The position numbers and the translations under genes were made by a program. 64,000 nucleotides of DNA. Origin: an uncultured Prevotellaceae bacterium (GTDB taxonomy: Bacteria > Bacteroidota > Bacteroidia > Bacteroidales > Bacteroidaceae). The stretch covers positions 1-64,000 of the forward strand of contig CACZIT010000020.1 of NCBI GenBank assembly GCA_902781315.1, read 5' to 3'. Shown here one piece after another: positions 24,822 through 32,042 of this stretch. Numbering within the stretch: position 1 is the stretch's first letter; each line of letters begins with the position of its first letter. The notes beneath the pieces were generated by a model. The model was given only the letters and a program-made list of their open reading frames with translations. It searched no databases and was not told where the DNA came from.

Positions 24822-26812
24822 TTGTTTATATAGCAGAAAAGCCAGACATTGCCACGGCGATGGCCGCTTATTTATGGAGTGATTACAGCTCGTACAAGCA
24901 TAAGCACTGTTACCAGAAGGGGGATGTTATTGTGACGTGGGCCTACGGGCATATCATGATGACAGCCATGCCTGAAGCATATGGTAAGGAATATGCTGAT
25001 TTTAGTACATATCCCGTCATCCCATCTACATGGAAGAAACGTCCTTCACCATCTACCAAAGAGCAGTTTGAATATATTCGCAGTGTTTTAGGTAAAGCGG
25101 ATGTTGTGGTCAATGGCGGTGACCCGGACAGGGAAGGCCAGCTTCTTATTGACGAGATTTTGGAGTATGTCGGATATAAGGGAGAGGTGCGTCGTATTCT
25201 TATCAATGCAAAGGACACCGACAGCTTGAAGCGGGCATTCGACCATATAGAACCTAATGAGAAATACAGGCCGCTCTATCATGCAGGACTGGCAAGGGAA
25301 CGTGCCGACTGGCTGGTTGGTATCAACTTGTCGAGGGCTTATACCGTAAGTGCCAGGAAACATGGAGCTGCAGGAGTGTGGCGAGTAGGCAGGGTCAAGA
25401 TACCGACACTTGCCCTTGTTGTCGAAAGAGAAAAGGAAATTCAAAATTTCCATTCTGTGGAGTACTATGAACTGACGGGAAAGTATTCAAAGAACGGCAT
25501 CCCATTCTCGGCAATCTTGAAACCTTCGGATGAAGCACCTCTCGATAGCGAGGGGCGCATTATCCAACGTAACTATGTAGAGAAGATTCAGAATGAAGTC
25601 AAGAACCAACCGGCTCGTGTCACTTCCAGTGAACGGAAGAGCCAGACAGAGAGCGCTCCATTGCCTTATTCGCTTGACACGCTTCAGGTGGAAGCCAATA
25701 AACGCTATGGCATGTCGCCATCGGATGTGCTTGCCAAGGTGCAGTCTTTGTATGAGAAGAAATTCGTGAGCTATCCTCGTTCCGACTGCAACTATATCCC
25801 TACCAGTCAGCATGGCGACGCTGGGCGCATACTGAAAGCCCTTGCTGAATATGGTCTTGAAGATGCATCAAATGCAGACGCAAGTATTCAGAGCCGCTGT
25901 TTTAATGATGGTAAGGTGAGCGCACACCATGCCATCATTCCGACAGGCGTTATCCCGAAGGGGCTTGATGAACGAGAGCGAAAAGTCTATGACATGATAG
26001 CCGTGAGATACTTGATTCAGTTCTATCCACCATGCAGGTATGACGTAGTGAAATATGAACTGACAGCCAAAGGATATGTCTTTGCCGGCAGCGGAAAGAC
26101 GATTGTTTCTCCAGGATGGAGAGGCATATCCATGTCAGATGACAAAGACGATGAGGTAAAGGAAGTGCCAACGTTGGCTACAGGTGATATAATCCCTATA
26201 CCTATATATATTATAGACACAAAGAAGACAACCCCGCCAAAGCGTTTCACGGAAGGGTCGTTGCTGGCAGCCATGACCAACATCTGGCGTTTCGTCAGTC
26301 CAGATAATCCAAACAAGGAGAAACTGAAGGAATGTAAGGGTATTGGTACCCCTGCCACTCGCGACAGTATCATTGCAGATTTGCTCGCCACAAAGTCTGG
26401 TAAGTCTGATATTCTTCCCTGTATTCAGAAAAAGGGTAAGGAACTTGTTCCAACTGCGTTTGGCACAGCCATGATAGATGGCATTCATGAGTCGTTGACC
26501 AAGCCCGACTTGACTGCTGTTATGGAATATAATCTATCTGCTATTGCGGAGGGAAAGATGGGGTTGGGCGTTTTTCTTGAAGAAACCCAGAAGATGGTTC
26601 TGGAGAATATCGCCTTTGCTGAAGGCTCGTCTCATTATGTGGCTTCAGCAGCCGTTGTTGGTAAGGATGATCAGGAAGTTCCTCATGAGGAATGTCCTGT
26701 TTGCCGTCGTAAGACGTTGGCACGGAAGTATTCTCCCAAGACTAAGAAGCATTTCTGGGTCTGTGAGAAAGCTTTGTCCTCAATGTGGTGTGCCATTGTG
26801 CCAGGTCTATAG
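24818..26812 (+). CDS. topB: Type IA DNA topoisomerase (TopB-like), 3' end frameshifted
   Basis: A 664-residue topoisomerase III-type enzyme that passes single strands and resolves intermediates. Toprim motifs are clear (MIVYIAEKPDIATAMA, then GGDPDREGQLL) and the catalytic Tyr lies in FVSYPRSDCNYIP. A C-terminal zinc ribbon (ECPVCRRKTLARKYS...HFWVCE) follows. Just after the Cys of WVC the frame is lost: the second ribbon (CPQCGVPLCQVYS...YWVCPKC) is encoded in another frame up to 26876. Removing one A from GAGAAAGC near 26,768 restores a 685-residue protein. Either a real mutation or a sequencing error; the core enzyme should not be affected. Confidence 0.88.
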   Translation: MIVYIAEKPDIATAMAAYLWSDYSSYKHKHCYQKGDVIVTWAYGHIMMTAMPEAYGKEYADFSTYPVIPSTWKKRPSPSTKEQFEYIRSVLGKADVVVNGGDPDREGQLLIDEILEYVGYKGEVRRILINAKDTDSLKRAFDHIEPNEKYRPLYHAGLARERADWLVGINLSRAYTVSARKHGAAGVWRVGRVKIPTLALVVEREKEIQNFHSVEYYELTGKYSKNGIPFSAILKPSDEAPLDSEGRIIQRNYVEKIQNEVKNQPARVTSSERKSQTESAPLPYSLDTLQVEANKRYGMSPSDVLAKVQSLYEKKFVSYPRSDCNYIPTSQHGDAGRILKALAEYGLEDASNADASIQSRCFNDGKVSAHHAIIPTGVIPKGLDERERKVYDMIAVRYLIQFYPPCRYDVVKYELTAKGYVFAGSGKTIVSPGWRGISMSDDKDDEVKEVPTLATGDIIPIPIYIIDTKKTTPPKRFTEGSLLAAMTNIWRFVSPDNPNKEKLKECKGIGTPATRDSIIADLLATKSGKSDILPCIQKKGKELVPTAFGTAMIDGIHESLTKPDLTAVMEYNLSAIAEGKMGLGVFLEETQKMVLENIAFAEGSSHYVASAAVVGKDDQEVPHEECPVCRRKTLARKYSPKTKKHFWVCEKALSSMWCAIVPGL

Positions 26813-26876
26813 CAAGAAGACGAAGCAGCAGTATTGGGTGTGTCCAAAGTGCAACGAATTCAAGAAGATGCTATGA
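26770..26876 (+). pseudogene. Out-of-frame final zinc ribbon of topB
   Basis: Encodes CPQCGVPLCQVYSKKTKQ, then QYWVCPKCNEFKKML, a second four-Cys ribbon typical of the TopB C-terminus, but one base out of register with the main ORF. It directly continues the first ribbon, so it is a frameshifted remnant, not a separate gene. Confidence 0.7.
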
Positions 26877-26880
26877 ATGG

Positions 26881-26922
26881 AGCAATATCAGTAATGCCAG
26901 TAACATGAGTAATACAAGGAAT
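26881..26922 (+). repeat. 9-bp-period AGTAAYNNN array, site E (five units)
   Basis: AGCAAT, AGTAAT, AGTAAC, AGTAAT and AGGAAT start at 26881, 26890, 26899, 26908 and 26917, exactly 9 bp apart with triplets ATC, GCC, ATG, ACA between. It lies right after the topB stop. Confidence 0.7.
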
Positions 26923-26965
26923 ACAAACTGATTTTTTCATTTTTCATACGACTACAATTTAAGTT

Positions 26966-27005
26966 AAACAGGAGCAGGGGTCGCTTGGTAGCGATTCCTG
27001 TTTTT
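26966..27005 (+). terminator. Terminator after topB
   Basis: AACAGGA (26967-26973) pairs with TCCTGTT (26996-27002), with an inner TCGCT/AGCGA stem, and a T run follows. This is a Rho-independent type hairpin ending the + operon. Confidence 0.7.
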
Positions 27006-27017
27006 AGTTGTCAACCT

Positions 27018-27117
27018 TGTAGCGAAAAATAGCGAGATACACGAGCTGTAGCGAAATATAAAGTATTGATGCTCAATATAAATTTGCTGTTTTCAACTGC
27101 TTCGCTACATCGCTACA
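27018..27117. repeat. TGTAGCGA repeats, two direct and two inverted
   Basis: TGTAGCGAAA occurs at 27018-27027 and 27047-27056; TTCGCTACA (27101-27109) and TCGCTACA (27110-27117) are the same motif inverted. Extra TAGCGA cores lie near 26,989 and at 27030-27035. The cluster sits in a roughly 530-bp gap between convergent genes, which needs no promoters, so protein-binding sites (replication iterons or recombination-factor sites) are plausible. Confidence 0.55.
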
Positions 27118-27258
27118 AGAAAAAATGGCATTCTTATACTAAAGATTATTTTTGTTTTATGATTGGGTAGGAAATGATGTTGTCATTGGTACTGCCGTGA
27201 CGCATCCTGACTGACAAAGCAACATTTGTTGTGTTGACATTTGAATGTCATTGGATTA

Positions 27259-27341
27259 GAGGCTCCGTGGTATATGTACGGAAAAGGAGAAGGTGTGTCT
27301 GAATAGACTTGCCTTCTCCCGTACATACATCACAGAGCCTC
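27259..27341. repeat. Long imperfect inverted repeat (hairpin about 83 nt)
   Basis: Left arm 27259-27293 (GAGGCTC...TGTACGG...GGAGAAGG) pairs with right arm 27312-27341 (CCTTCTCC...CGTACATA...GAGCCTC), with a four-base A bulge and a few mismatches; the loop itself has GTCT/AGAC. No T run follows on either strand, so a plain terminator is unlikely. A flanking TGACATT/AATGTCA palindrome lies about 10 bp to the left. Possible oriT, single-strand origin or structured RNA. Confidence 0.55.
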
Positions 27342-27406
27342 CCGATGACTGTCACATGGCATTGGTCAGTCATGAGAATGAGGAACGTGCTAATACCATT
27401 GGTTCA

Positions 27407-27784
27407 TCAATTTCCGAACCTACGCGGTTTGCGTTTGATGGATGACAGCTTTTGAGCGTTCATTTCTTCCGGCGATAATGCGACGGGAGATTTACGACCA
27501 GACTCCAGCCAGCCAACAAGCTCGTCTTTGAAAAGAATGTAGTTCTTTCCTCGTTTGGTGGCAGGAATGTTGTCGCGCTCAATATGGTAATACATCGTGG
27601 ATTTCTTCATCTTCAGGAAGTCACATGCCTCGTCAATGGTCATGGGCGTGTGTTCTGCTGATGGTGAAGACTTCTTGCACACTTCATCTTTGATGATTTC
27701 AAGTACTCTTTCCAGTCTCTCCACTTTGGAAAGAACCTGGGAAACGACCTTTGGGAGGTCATTGAATGTCAATGTTTCTTGCAT
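27407..27784 (-). CDS. Excisionase-type helix-turn-helix protein
   Basis: A 125-residue protein starting at MQETLTF (27784), the usual beginning for this family; an in-frame upstream Met at 27832 is less likely. A coiled N-terminus (about 5-35) leads to a MerR/excisionase HTH (MTIDEACDFLKMKKSTMYYH, then GKNYILFKDELVGWLE). A basic tail follows. Such proteins near Bacteroidales integrases act as excision or transfer regulators. It is encoded about 1 kb from the integrase, on the same strand, supporting an Xis or regulator role. Confidence 0.75.
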   Translation of the reverse strand: MQETLTFNDLPKVVSQVLSKVERLERVLEIIKDEVCKKSSPSAEHTPMTIDEACDFLKMKKSTMYYHIERDNIPATKRGKNYILFKDELVGWLESGRKSPVALSPEEMNAQKLSSIKRKPRRFGN

Positions 27785-27885
27785 GATCTCAAACAATTTG
27801 TAATTTGAGTGCAAAGGAACAGACTGATTCAACGCTGTATTTCGTCATTCCGAGTTAAGTTTGGAATAAGTCATAATAAGCGAGA

Positions 27886-28674
27886 TTATACCTCAAATTG
27901 GTGGAACTCATAATCGTGTTTATCTGGAACATCAATCTTAATGATACAATCTCCTTGCTGTCGGAGGTTTCTGCGAATGGAAGAGATGTCAGAGTCTCTA
28001 AACTCGTTTGGGAAAGACTGCTTGATGAAAAGTGCTCGTTTTTCACCAGCCCATTTCAGACGCTCTCCGACATTCCAGGCAAGATGCCGCAGGTCCAACG
28101 TAGAAAGTTTTCCGTTCGTCATGGTTGGTGATAGGGGAGTCTCTTGGGAATACTGCCATAGATTTACGTTTTGGAAAAGGGATTCAATATCCTCGTCCTT
28201 CATATAGGGTGGTAGAATATGGAAAAGATAATCGTGAATGCTATTCAAGATTTGTTGACGTAAGGCTATCTGCTCTTGCAGATGTCTGTCGCGTATGTGC
28301 TGCATCCTTTCATTGGTCGATGGTATTCTTATAGAGGTAAAGTTATCTTTGTGTGGCTCTGAGCAAGGCTGCTCATCAAGGGGTAACGACGGAAGGAGTT
28401 TTACCTCCTGCCTTCCGCTACATCGAGCTGATGGTATGGATAGTTGTCCCAACTGAAAGCTAACGATGATGATTTTAGCGATTCCAATCAGGACTAAAAT
28501 TGTTAATAATATAGGAATGAACTTTCTTGTGACCTCTTCAAAGGTGCATTTATAATTTATGGTTTGTTGGAGCCACTGGTTTATATCAATCCATTCAAAG
28601 GAGTTCGCAATATATAGACAGATTGCCAATCCTCCCCAAAATATTATAATATTCTCCTTAATTTTGTTAGTCAT
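27886..28674 (-). CDS. Unknown membrane-anchored protein
   Basis: A 262-residue protein with two membrane helices (about 9-25 and 52-73) and a roughly 180-residue cytosolic domain with a conserved-looking helical part (ERMQHIRDRHLQEQIALRQQ) and LSTLDLRHLAWNVGERLKW, followed by ISSIRRNLRQQGDCIIKI. No family recognised. A minus-strand TAACTTTG element at 28707-28714 is a good promoter match. It lies between the HTH gene and the integrase; link to either is unknown. Confidence 0.6.
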   Translation of the reverse strand: MTNKIKENIIIFWGGLAICLYIANSFEWIDINQWLQQTINYKCTFEEVTRKFIPILLTILVLIGIAKIIIVSFQLGQLSIPSARCSGRQEVKLLPSLPLDEQPCSEPHKDNFTSIRIPSTNERMQHIRDRHLQEQIALRQQILNSIHDYLFHILPPYMKDEDIESLFQNVNLWQYSQETPLSPTMTNGKLSTLDLRHLAWNVGERLKWAGEKRALFIKQSFPNEFRDSDISSIRRNLRQQGDCIIKIDVPDKHDYEFHQFEV

Positions 28675-28853
28675 ACTTACTCTGATTTAATTGAGTTTTC
28701 GGACTGCAAAGTTAAGGAGAATTTTTGAATTACTGAAAGATAATCTCTTTATACTACGATATTTTGGGCATTTTTAATATATTTCTTGTCTTAGCTCATT
28801 CATGCTGGCAGGATTTGTTGCAATAATTGTTTGTTTGCTCAATATATAGAGCA

Positions 28854-29990
28854 TTATTTGGCTTTCTTCTCTTTGCCAAGTACCTTAGATGAGATTCTTG
28901 TTGCCGTTTCTCTCCTTTTCGGGTCGGCATGACAAGCATATATTTGTGTCGTTGTCACACTTTTATGAGCCAACAGCTGCATGACAGTATAGAGATCTGT
29001 TCCAAGTTCAACTTGCAATGAGGCGAATGTGTGCCGGAAAGAGTGGAATGTGATGCGTTTCTTGATACCCGCTTTTCTTAGCCAGGCTTTTAAGGGCTTT
29101 TGTGCCATGATAATCTCGAACCCCTCAAATACCTTGCCGTTGATACTTTTTCTGTTCTGAGAAATCAGTTTGTATGCTTCCTCGCTGATAGGGATGATAT
29201 TTCGCGCCTTTGTCTTTTGAGCGTAAAATTCCACATATTTACCACCATCTGAATAAGATTTGATATTCCCCCAGGTTAGGTTTATAATATCACTTCGACG
29301 CATTCCTGTTAGACAAGCAAAAATAGAGGCTCTTTTAAGGACATCTATTTCGCATGGAGTTTTGTAGAGCTTTTGAAGCTCGGCCAATGTCAGACTTTCC
29401 TTATTAACAGGGACTGTTGGAATTTTTTCGAGGAAGTCGTTCGGATTGGTACGAATCATTTTGTCCCTGTATGCAATATTGATAAATCCTCTGAAGGTTG
29501 ACCAATATCCAGCAACAGAGTTAATGAACATAGGTTTTCCGTTTCTTAGATTCTTGGCGGTTAGAAGGTATTTACGGAAGTTGTTGCAAAGGTCGATGTC
29601 CACCTCTTCGCATCGACATTTGCCACCGACAAAATACTTGAAGTGTTCATAAACAAACTTCCATTTGGGATCTTTCCCCTGAAGTACTCTGTTGAAATAA
29701 TCAAGGAAATCACCATGCATCTTAGATTTGTCAAAGAAGTCGTACCTTTCGTTGACAACGCTCTCAAACCTACGGCATCGAATGGCTTCAGCCTTTTCAG
29801 TCATGATCTCGTTGAACTCCTTTTCTCGTTTGTTCTGAGGGTCTGCATAGATGTAGATTCCTAACGATTCGTGGCGAGTGGTTTTCATCGTAACGATGTC
29901 TCGATAGCCTGGATAGTAATCCAGATAGAATGACAGCATCCCATTTTTTATGGGGCGTGTCCTAAGTGTTACTGTCTTACAATACTGCAT
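28854..29990 (-). CDS. Tyrosine recombinase (element integrase)
   Basis: A 378-residue phage-type integrase that should insert and excise the element. Catalytic residues can be placed: Arg231 (GMRRSDIINL), His316 and Arg319 (FHSFRHTFA), His342 (LLAHKS) and Tyr351 (TTQIYA). The N-terminal arm-type and core-binding SAM-like domains (about 1-190) match Bacteroidales ICE integrases. It lies about 2 kb from the mnmE junction, with only the eight-HTH gene between, consistent with an integrase near its att site. Confidence 0.93.
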   Translation of the reverse strand: MQYCKTVTLRTRPIKNGMLSFYLDYYPGYRDIVTMKTTRHESLGIYIYADPQNKREKEFNEIMTEKAEAIRCRRFESVVNERYDFFDKSKMHGDFLDYFNRVLQGKDPKWKFVYEHFKYFVGGKCRCEEVDIDLCNNFRKYLLTAKNLRNGKPMFINSVAGYWSTFRGFINIAYRDKMIRTNPNDFLEKIPTVPVNKESLTLAELQKLYKTPCEIDVLKRASIFACLTGMRRSDIINLTWGNIKSYSDGGKYVEFYAQKTKARNIIPISEEAYKLISQNRKSINGKVFEGFEIIMAQKPLKAWLRKAGIKKRITFHSFRHTFASLQVELGTDLYTVMQLLAHKSVTTTQIYACHADPKRRETATRISSKVLGKEKKAK

Positions 29991-30102
29991 AGTCTTTATA
30001 ATTTAATTTGGTTGCAAATGTCTTTACTTATTTGATACTGATAGCTTTCATTCCTTTATAATTCATGATAAGGGCTGAATAAGTCTGAATAATTGGAAAT
30101 CC

Positions 30103-31749
30103 TTATGTGAATTGTCGCTCGTGGATCATTTTTATGATATCCTCTTTGAGGAACAAGGCGAACCTTCCTTCATGGACTTTTCTTACATTGCTGTATCTTA
30201 GCATCCCGTAAACTTTGTCCCTGTCCATGTTGAACTTCTCACATATCTGTTCTACAGTATAGTATTGGTCGCTGTATTTAGCCAAGGTATTGTTTACGTC
30301 TTCAATGGCAGACCTGAGATAATAGGCTATACCATGTTCTTTCTTGGATGGAATCTTATGCCTTGATACGAAAGACCTTCTTGCACAAGTTGTAATACCA
30401 AGCATTTCTTCTACATCTGTTCCGGATAGCCATTCTGCATTTTCGTTCTTTTGCAGTTCTTCGCTTGCCTCATTTTTGGCAAACAGAACTTCAACGGCTT
30501 TCAGCTCATAGAAGTTGACATGCTTCACCGTTATCTTAGGAATGTTGGCCTCTCTTGTTCGCCCATGAACGTGATGAACCGTGACCTTGAAGCGTTTGGC
30601 AATCTCCTGTGCCGTGATATAGTCCTTAGGAACTTCAAACTTCTCCGGGTCTCTGTTGAATAGCTGCTCAATAGCAGCCTCGTTATAGTAGTTCAAATGC
30701 TTTATAACAAGCTTTGGCGTTTTTGCTTCACGAGTCTTAGCCTGGACGTGTTTGGGCGTGACTCCATATTTTTCTGCTATTTGAGCAACAGAAATATAAC
30801 CTTCTGGAATAGCATTGAGTTTCGGCAGTTTTGCTCTCCGCTCTTTTTCTTTCTCCAGAGAATTTGTTTCCATGCGCTCTTTGATAATGCGGTCAAACTC
30901 CTTTCTGTTGATGACAGTAAAACGTCCCTGTTTATGATTGTCTATTTCATAGTTATGGACGTAGTAAGAGATCTGGTCTTTTGAGAAATGGTACTTCTCC
31001 ATGACTTCTGCGTATGTGTAATAGTTCGGATCGATGGATTCACGCTCACCTTTCAGCGTATCAATATGTGCCCTGGAGTAATAGACAGTTCTTCCTTGTG
31101 TAATACGTGGTATCTTGTTTCTGGTCACAAATGATAATACAGCTGCATGGCTCATCTTGTATCTCTCCTCCAGTTGCGGAATAGTATAATAGTCACGTAA
31201 GTCAATATCCGCAATAAGTTGAGCAAAATGGACATCAACCAGAGCACGGTCAAAGAAACAGTTGCGACCTTGGTAAACTTTGGGGATGTTGTATTTCTCA
31301 ACTCTGGTCATAATAGCCTTCTTTGAGCATTTGAACTTCTCCATGATTTGCCTGAAAGTGTAGTATTCGCGCTTCTCTTGCTTCTTCTCCGAATGGGACT
31401 GATAAGTTGGAGGATTGTCAAACAATCTCTCGATGTCCTTCCTGCGAACAATAGTCTTTCCTCGCAATTGTACTGCTTTTATGGTGCCATTAAGCATATA
31501 GCGATAGAATGTAGCGCGGCTTAGACCAAGAAGTAATGCACCTTCGGTTGGGGTGAGGAATTCCTTGCCCCCAAGAATATCTACCTTGGGAGTCTTCTGT
31601 TTTTCTTCCTCCATGTACTCGGCAATCTGCTTTTGCCGGATTGCTCTTTTGTAGTCCTTATTATTGCACGAAGGTGAGCAATAGATGGTGGTCATCTTAT
31701 GCGCAATAAAGGATCTTCCACAGTACTTACAGCGTTTCTGAATCTCCAT
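30103..31749 (-). CDS. Eight-unit HTH DNA-binding protein with N-terminal zinc finger
   Basis: A 548-residue protein built of repeats. Residues 7-28 hold a four-Cys zinc finger (CKYC...CSPSC). Eight units of about 47 residues follow, at about 64-110, 129-175, 187-233, 243-289, 318-364, 377-423, 440-486 and 496-542. Each has the excisionase/MerR HTH pattern: YYT-x-x-Q-I-x-E-K-F, a second helix, then I-P-K-x-x-x-G and an aromatic strand. Single excisionase HTHs are common; eight in one chain would read a long or multiple-site target. Four exact 10-bp repeats lie in the gene's own leader. It sits between the integrase and the att junction, so recombination control or auto-regulation is likely (inference). 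Confidence 0.85.
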   Translation of the reverse strand: MEIQKRCKYCGRSFIAHKMTTIYCSPSCNNKDYKRAIRQKQIAEYMEEEKQKTPKVDILGGKEFLTPTEGALLLGLSRATFYRYMLNGTIKAVQLRGKTIVRRKDIERLFDNPPTYQSHSEKKQEKREYYTFRQIMEKFKCSKKAIMTRVEKYNIPKVYQGRNCFFDRALVDVHFAQLIADIDLRDYYTIPQLEERYKMSHAAVLSFVTRNKIPRITQGRTVYYSRAHIDTLKGERESIDPNYYTYAEVMEKYHFSKDQISYYVHNYEIDNHKQGRFTVINRKEFDRIIKERMETNSLEKEKERRAKLPKLNAIPEGYISVAQIAEKYGVTPKHVQAKTREAKTPKLVIKHLNYYNEAAIEQLFNRDPEKFEVPKDYITAQEIAKRFKVTVHHVHGRTREANIPKITVKHVNFYELKAVEVLFAKNEASEELQKNENAEWLSGTDVEEMLGITTCARRSFVSRHKIPSKKEHGIAYYLRSAIEDVNNTLAKYSDQYYTVEQICEKFNMDRDKVYGMLRYSNVRKVHEGRFALFLKEDIIKMIHERQFT

Positions 31750-31788
31750 AATTGTTGCACTCGTTTGTTAATTTTCGCCTGCTAAAGT

Positions 31789-31870
31789 GTCTCACATTGT
31801 CTCATCACGTCTCATGGTGTCTCACGTTGTACCCTCAATGTCATTTTTGCCTTTTCTCATAGCGTCTCAC
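31789..31870. repeat. GTCTCAY repeats phased at 10 bp in the eight-HTH leader
   Basis: GTCTCAC, GTCTCAT, GTCTCAT and GTCTCAC start at 31789, 31799, 31809 and 31819, exactly 10 bp apart. A weaker unit at 31854 and GTCTCAC at 31864 are again 10 bp apart. The cluster lies 40-120 bp upstream of the start codon, between promoter and gene, on one face of the helix. Confidence 0.7.
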
Positions 31871-31940
31871 GCTTGTTTCTACGATGTCATTTAGGTGTGA
31901 ATCTGACTTTCTGTTTTACACTCGCGGTAGAAATACGGTG

Positions 31941-31972
31941 CAAAAATAACTGGAAAAACTGTAACTAACAAA
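31941..31972 (-). promoter_or_regulatory. Promoter of the eight-HTH gene
   Basis: Minus strand: TTTG (plus 31969-31972), 20 bp, TATTTTTG (plus 31941-31948). This matches the Bacteroidota consensus. Transcription would start near 31,934, giving a leader of about 185 nt that contains the GTCTCAY repeats. Confidence 0.65.
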
Positions 31973-31995
31973 TATGCAACTTGAAGTGTTAAAAT

Positions 31996-32023
31996 ACAAA
32001 AAGTCCCTCATTTAGAGGGACTT
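31996..32023 (-). terminator. Terminator joined to the mnmE stop codon
   Basis: AAGTCCCTC (32001-32009) pairs with GAGGGACTT (32015-32023); on the minus strand a T run follows. Two bases of the mnmE stop codon lie in the stem. Because the preceding codons are foreign, the hairpin is probably supplied by the element end. Confidence 0.75.
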
Positions 32024-32042
32024 AGTTCAAATTACTGAAAAT
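32018..32042. other. Probable attachment-site junction in the 3' end of mnmE
   Basis: MnmE departs from its family exactly here: codons for IFSN are followed by TTG AAC TAA instead of the Phe-Cys-Ile-Gly-Lys codons. The integrase and eight-HTH genes lie on the left side and host genes on the right. The exact crossover bases cannot be set from one end alone. Confidence 0.65.

Noticed and set aside
31789-31870. GTCTCAY repeats as a mini CRISPR or microsatellite
   Set aside because: Units are 7 bp with 3-bp gaps and exact 10-bp phasing; they fit operator sites better.
31750-32022. tRNA gene as the integration target
   Set aside because: No cloverleaf or CCA-type end was seen; the junction is in the 3' end of mnmE.
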